A stretch of 64,000 nt of DNA from Imbricaverruca yamaguchii (Eukaryota > Arthropoda > Thecostraca > Neoverrucidae): NCBI GenBank assembly GCA_034440575.1, contig JAOTOL010001555.1, positions 654,501-718,500 of the forward strand. The letters are read 5' to 3'. The notes under the pieces are model-generated. The model did not search any database, was not told the origin of the DNA, and saw only the letters and a program-made list of their open reading frames with translations. Position numbers and translations under genes: made by a program. This document shows, in pieces, positions 58,976 through 64,000 of this stretch (the first letter of the stretch is position 1; each line of letters starts with the position of its first letter).

Positions 58976-59999
58976 CTGGGCAGCCTCCCTGGGTTAATAT
59001 AGCCTAATTTGCTGGTCAAAAATACTTATTTGATAAAAACTGTTGAAATATACGCTCAGAAGCAACCCCTAAATATCTATACACAATTTATCCCAGTACA
59101 CCGTCCTTTTCCGCAACACTTAGCTCGTATGTAGTAGCCCCATATGGGCACTGCCTGACATATATATGGGCACTGCCTGACACTCCCATTTAGGACACCT
59201 GATGAGCAAGATAAGGACCGTTAATCATCCTTTCGTGATATGTTTGCAATGTACACTTGAGTTATCATGCCTCTTTTGTACCGAACAACTAGGGTGGGTT
59301 AAATCTTAGCTGAGATGACTCGGGAAGAAGTTCTAGTGGCCTCAGCCATCCACAATGTATACAAAATGACACCTCTGACTTGGGTGGAAAATGGAGACTG
59401 ATTTTGAAGTTGAGGGAAATATATCCTTCAGTCTTGTGAAAGCCTCATTTTCCACCCTTATACTATGTTCACTCTTGTTTCTCGATAAAAAATGATACAT
59501 TTTGTCCAATGTTGGTACTTTTGTATAGCTTTGCGGAATTTGCCATAGAAGGTATGCCATATACAGCCACAAATTTAATGGTTTAATGTTGAGGGGATGG
59601 GACCATTGATAAAGCACAGATTAGGAGTGGGAGGGGGCTAAGTACTCAATATGGTGGGCCAAGCACCCCACCCTGATGCAATTACATGATTCATCATTTC
59701 TTAATACTGTTAGCTTTGAAAATCATCCACATAGGTAGAGTTTCGCAGCATGTTGGAAAGCGCATGTGCAAAAGGCAAACAGAAACAGACTTAAACATCA
59801 ATCGTCACCCAGTCCGTCCCCATATTGGCAAATACGGGTGTTTCACAAGCATTTATTTCACTTTTCAGCCTACCACTATTTTTAAAACTTCATAGTGCAG
59901 TAAGAGAATGTCGACTTTCAGAAAGTTATATGGTGAGGCAGGATGTAGCAAGGGAGATGACATGATATGAGCGACCAGGTTGGGCGACGTAACTTATTC
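58976..59999. other. Non-coding stretch, nothing recognised
   Basis: Short direct repeat CATATGGGCACTGCCTGACA / TATATGGGCACTGCCTGACA near 59140-59180. No gene. Confidence 0.35.
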
Positions 60000-60150
60000 T
60001 TCTATATTTTGCGTGTCGTATATTTTGTGCATTCAATATTTTGCGATTCGATATTTCGTGTGGCCGACATGTTGTGCATTCTACATTTTAGATTCAATAC
60101 TTCGCGTTTGCGGCGATATTTTGCGCTTCGATGTGTTGTACACTGAATAC
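60000..60150. repeat. Degenerate TCGATATTTTGCG-type short tandem repeat
   Basis: ATATTTTGCG/ATATTTCGTG/ACATTTTAGATTC words recur every 13-16 bases. Confidence 0.65.
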
Positions 60151-61499
60151 TTTTATTTCGATATTTATGCTCCAAATATTAAGCATTTTGATAAATTCCC
60201 GGCAGTCATGCCCAGCATTAAATGGCAGGAAATTGTGAAAAAGTGTGCATGATCGTCCCCCCAAATATACTACCGTATCATATGGAAAAAAGAAGAAGCC
60301 CAGGGCCAAATAAAAACCGCGAACAGCACATTGGTGTACATAATCTCCATGTTATTTTACCCCCACCCCCGTGGAAGTTTTTAATCCGCCGCCCACGGTG
60401 CTTTTGTGTTGTGTTGTGGTGTTTCGTGAAATCTCCTTCATAACCAGAGTCCGATAACTGTGGCGAAGTCTGTGTGATTCACTGCACCCGGACAATGACC
60501 AAGGCAACCTGATCTGGAATGTCAGTACGTCTGAAAGGTCAAGGATGAAGCTGCTTATTGCATGTCTATGTCTACCTTAGAACATGGGCTAGTAGGGGAT
60601 AGCAGGACCCACATCACCACCACTATCACCACCATTGCGAGGGATAGGACGTTCTGCTGCACCGTCGAGGGTTGACACAAAGTTCTTCACACGAAAAAAG
60701 AAGCATGCGCCACATTTGCCCTATAAGGGTGCAATAGCTCACGCAAATGATGGGTCCACTTAAGCATCGTTTGCCTTTATAATGCGACAGAGTTAATAAT
60801 GTTTAACTAATCTTGAGTTGTAGAGAAAACATAGGTTTTGTTAGCAGACAACTCCGGCACTTGGGTCGTTGACCACTCACAGACTCACCCTCGGCCGTCT
60901 ACTACCTGATCTAATATACTGGTGGTCTGCACAGCCCTAACCTGCAAATGGACGCAGATGATGCCTATGTTGTGTTGCCCTGGAAATCAAGATGCTGGGT
61001 AATATTTGTTCTCGAAACTTCATTCTTATCATCTAGAGACAGCAAATACATCGACACCTTTATAACTACCCAGTTTGTATGTACGCACTGTCAAGTGATA
61101 CTTGAGCACTGCGTTGCATGGTTTGAATTGGTGTTTCCAAAAATGGCATTCTACATACATGCATACACACCACCTAAGAAGGACATAATCGACCTAGATC
61201 ACCTGTTCCTCATGGTGCGTTGTGATGAACGGTCGGTAGTCAACAATCAACAATCTTCTCAGCCAAGCCAGCGACAGTTGTGCACGCGCGCTATAACTCA
61301 TGATTTGACATTTGCTGGCAGATTGAGATTATGAACGGAAGGATGGCGCATGACCTAAATAGAACCACGAAAGGCTAAGACATGCGCAGCATTTCGTCTT
61401 TTTTGACCTTGTAAATGGAATGAAAGTTAAAACATATACGCAATTCTAAGCACATGAGGGAACACATATGGACGAGCCTAGGACCATTTCATTTTTTCC
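60151..61499. other. Non-coding stretch, nothing recognised
   Basis: An open frame at 60948-61334 (MDADDAYVVLPW...) has no recognised motif and no splice context that I trust. Confidence 0.3.
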
Positions 61500-61837
61500 A
61501 TTTATATATATATATATATATATGTCTCTGTTTCTGTCTCTGCCTCTATCTCTGTCTCTGTCTCTGTGTCTGTCTTTGTCTCTGTCTATGTCTTTGTCTC
61601 TTTCTATTTCTTTTTCCATTTCTTATTCTCTTTCTATTTATCTTCATCTTCATCATCATCTTCATCTTCATCTTCAACTTCATCTTTCTGTTTCTGTTTC
61701 TGTTTCTGTTTCTATTTCTGTCTCTGTTTCTGTTTGTTTCTCTTACTCTTTCTCTTTATCTTACTCCTTCTCTTCCCTCACTCCCCTTCCCCTCCCTCTC
61801 TATTTACATATTTATATATCTCTCTTTCTGTCTCTCC

Positions 61838-61908
<71 letters not shown>

Positions 61909-61920
61909 TATATATATATA
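61500..61920. repeat. Compound simple-repeat tract
   Basis: (AT)n at 61503-61523, then CTGTCT/TTCTGT/CTTCAT pyrimidine-rich units to about 61830, then (AT)n to 61920. Three long overlapping open frames on the plus strand are translations of this tract. Confidence 0.93.
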
Positions 61921-62029
61921 AGAACGTATGCATGTATCTCCCTTACCTCATTGCTCACTCGATAGTGTACACATCCGGTGGCGATGTACGCCGCCTCCAC
62001 CCCTCATCTCGCTGCCTTTAACAGCTCCT

Positions 62030-62520
62030 CGCGAGCAGCGACGGCTCTAGTCGAGTCCGGCACGCGGTCCTCCCTCTCCGTGTACCTCCAGAGCATTGGC
62101 CAGTCGGTCGTGTCTGGAATCCGCTTTGTGCTGACACACTGTGGTCTGCGTACCTCGACCAGCTTCATCGCAATGCACCTTATCGCGAGGGCTGCAGGAA
62201 ATTTCACATACCATGCTTTCATCGTGCTTGTTCGATCTTGCTTTCCTGCGGTGTCGATGGCTACGGTTGGAAACTACAAAATGGGACAGCTAATCAAGCT
62301 AGACGTGAAAATGACAAAGCATAGCAGCGATGACGTGTGGCCACAGTAAAACTGGCCCCGAAGCGTGTAGACCAGACTACGGGAGCGCAAAGCGGACCTT
62401 GACACCACATGCTCGGCAATGCTCTGGTAGTACACACAGAGAGGAAAGCATACATGCCGGTTTGAACCAGAGTCGACCTCCGTTCTCGACAATCTGTCAA
62501 AGGCAGAAAGGCGAGCGGTA
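62030..62520. repeat. Diverged inverted pair of a dispersed repeat
   Basis: CTCCGTGTACCTCCAGAGCATTGGCC...GTGTCTGGAATCCGCTTTGTGC (62075-62130) resembles the reverse complement of 62385-62450 (CTCTGTGTGTACTACCAGAGCATTGCC...GTGTCAAGGTCCGCTTTGCGC). Flanking similarity extends further in each direction. Confidence 0.6.
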
Positions 62521-62524
62521 AGGA

Positions 62525-62562
<38 letters not shown>
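62521..62562. repeat. (GA)n microsatellite
   Basis: About 40 bases of GA with two AAAG interruptions. Confidence 0.93.
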
Positions 62563-62589
62563 CCTCTGAGCAGGCGAGAAGGTCTCCAG

Positions 62590-62790
62590 GCAACACCTGT
62601 GTGGACCCAGGCAACACCTGCATGACCCCCAGGCAAAACCTGCAGGGCGCCAAGACATTGCCTGCAGGGCCCCAAGAAAACATCTTCAGGACTCGCAGAC
62701 AACACCTGCAGGCCCCCAGACAACACCCAGACAAAACTTGGAGGTCCAGCACCTGCTGGGCACCCAGGCAACACCTGCAGGGCCCCCAGA
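62590..62790. repeat. Degenerate ~28-bp tandem repeat (CAGGCAACACCTGCAGGGCCCC)
   Basis: About seven diverged units of CAGGCAACACCTGCAGG with variable spacers. Confidence 0.85.
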
Positions 62791-62914
62791 GTGGAGTTTT
62801 ATCCACAAAGGATATATAGGGTTGACTCATACTTGTGAATCGGTAGCTTTGGAATAAGGTCCATGTGCAATGGGCGTGAGCTAGCGCTTCAGGTAAAAAA
62901 TCATCCATGGTTTA

Positions 62915-63090
62915 CATGATATGGTGTAGTTGTTCATTTGTGTTTGTAGAATATGGTGTAGTTGTTTATCTAAAGTTGGTACATTTTGTGCAGAATGTCG
63001 ACCTGTACTGGTGCGCCTTGATGTAGTTGGTCATCAAGGATTGGTGCGTTTTGATGTAGAAGGTCGTCTATGGTTGGTACGTGGGGAAGC
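62915..63090. repeat. Degenerate ~41-bp tandem repeat
   Basis: Four units related to GATGTAGTTGGTCATCAAGGATTGGTGCGTTTT. Confidence 0.75.
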
Positions 63091-63129
63091 ATTAGGCACT
63101 GGTGTCTTTCGTTACTTTGCCCTTGCTAT

Positions 63130-63345
63130 ACTTTGACTGGGCTTCGTTCCTCCTGACTTGCTCCGCGAGTCACGGCAGGTCGCTTCGCAACGCCTCTTCC
63201 GGCCTCCAGCCGTCAGTTGCAGGGGAAGGAGGCACAATTTAAGAAAACACTCAACAAGAGAGGAGGCACTAAAGTCCAAGGGGAACCGAGACTTCAGATG
63301 ACCCACCCTGGGTGAAATTCTGGTTCCGCCACTACAACTTACCAC
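63130..63345 (-). mobile_element. Possible hAT-like MITE end
   Basis: On the minus strand, AGTGGCGGAACCAGAATTTCACCC at 63337-63314 is a typical hAT-like MITE terminus. The other end is unclear near 63130. Related in type, not in detail, to 24923-25115. Confidence 0.4.
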
Positions 63346-64000
63346 GATTAGCTTGTTCTCGATGCGATCGGTTGTCCACCGATACGAATGATCAAAGATG
63401 GAACATTCGTGCCGATAACTTGCCAATCTGGGAAGGACCTGTTCCCACCAATAGACTCTTCCAAAGGTCGACAAGCGTGAACAATGCAGATTAGCAATAG
63501 GAAAGTGAAGTTTCTATACCCTCGAGATCAATCGAGCTGGAGCGGTTCGCTTAGGCAGTGGCAGATCTAGAGACCTTCTTTAGAAGCGGGCAGCTTAGTT
63601 TCATTGGGCGAGTTTCGGAAACCCGTTGATTCTCCAACTGTGTTGGTTGGCTTAATCCAGGAGTATTTATTGTAATTTTACCAATGTTCTAAGACGAGCT
63701 CGAATATGGATAATTGTAATTTTGTGATTCAGAATCAAGAGCTTGGGTCGATTGCATGGGCATAGTCAGGGAGGCAAATAGACTGGGCGACCCCCTCCAG
63801 AAATGGGGGTCTGAGGTTCCCTGCGATACTTCTAAGGCCTCGAGGCAGGGCTCCTCAGAACATTAAACCCTAGCGGTACACCCTCCCACTCGTGGCTACG
63901 CAGGGGCCCATCATCCCAGAGGAGCTAAGGTGATAACCCTGTAGGTGTGATGGCTCCCAGAGGATTTGCTAAGGGCCTATGGAGGTTATTCAGACCTCCA
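63346..64000. other. Non-coding stretch, nothing recognised
   Basis: No coding or repeat signal before the window edge. Confidence 0.3.

Noticed and set aside
61454..62021. Three overlapping plus-strand frames of 150-165 codons
   Set aside because: They are translations of CTGTCT/TTCTGT/AT simple repeats.

Overview
The window looks like animal nuclear DNA. It carries a spliced-looking exon of a conserved eukaryotic gene (DNA primase large subunit, minus strand, near 1.3-1.5 kb), relics of several animal transposon families, tRNA-derived SINE-like units, long AT and GA microsatellites and many minisatellites. There is no operon structure and no long conserved open frame apart from transposon genes. 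An invertebrate (arthropod, or another lineage rich in CR1/L2-like LINEs and satellites) seems most likely, but the species cannot be fixed from sequence alone.

Layout. 0-4 kb: a 20-bp minisatellite at the left edge, then the start-codon exon of a PRIM2 gene on the minus strand. About 2 kb upstream of that exon lies a perfect palindromic E2F-type site that could mark its promoter. 4.7-6 kb: a weak gag-like relic and a degenerate short-period repeat. 7-7.5 kb: another degenerate repeat. 7.86-10.13 kb: a DNA transposon-like element with about 400-bp terminal inverted repeats. Its gene is split by a 0.3-kb internal inversion. 11.35-12.9 kb: a decayed transposon-type gene with a CYICG...CYFC...CFLC cysteine pattern. 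14.5-15.6 kb: microsatellites and three strong hairpins. 16.2-17.5 kb: a 5'-truncated CR1/L2-like LINE. 18.8-26 kb: minisatellites (31, 76, 77 and about 21 bp), a CpG-rich island and a hAT-like MITE. 26.1-27.4 kb: a complete but frameshifted mariner. 29-36 kb: a LINE tail fragment, a possible secreted-protein exon and many tandem repeats. 36.9-38.5 kb: a five-unit satellite of about 270 bp. 39-43.4 kb: SINEs, AT and GA tracts and a hairpin. 43.84-43.92 kb: a very clean candidate internal exon on the plus strand. 46-50 kb: hairpins and degenerate repeats. 52-54.2 kb: a frameshifted transposon-like gene of the FDTTDSNTG type. 54.48 to about 59 kb: an almost complete LINE with an SGNH-esterase ORF1 and an endonuclease-reverse transcriptase ORF2. 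60-64 kb: simple repeats, a diverged inverted pair and a second hAT-like MITE end.

Apart from PRIM2 and perhaps two unassigned exons, nothing here looks like a working host gene. The mobile-element genes all carry frameshifts, stops or truncations, so the region is mainly a graveyard of transposons and expanded tandem arrays. The most unusual structure is the long-TIR element: flipping one block between two TGCA sites rejoins a single coding sequence. Coordinates of decayed elements are approximate because they were read by eye.
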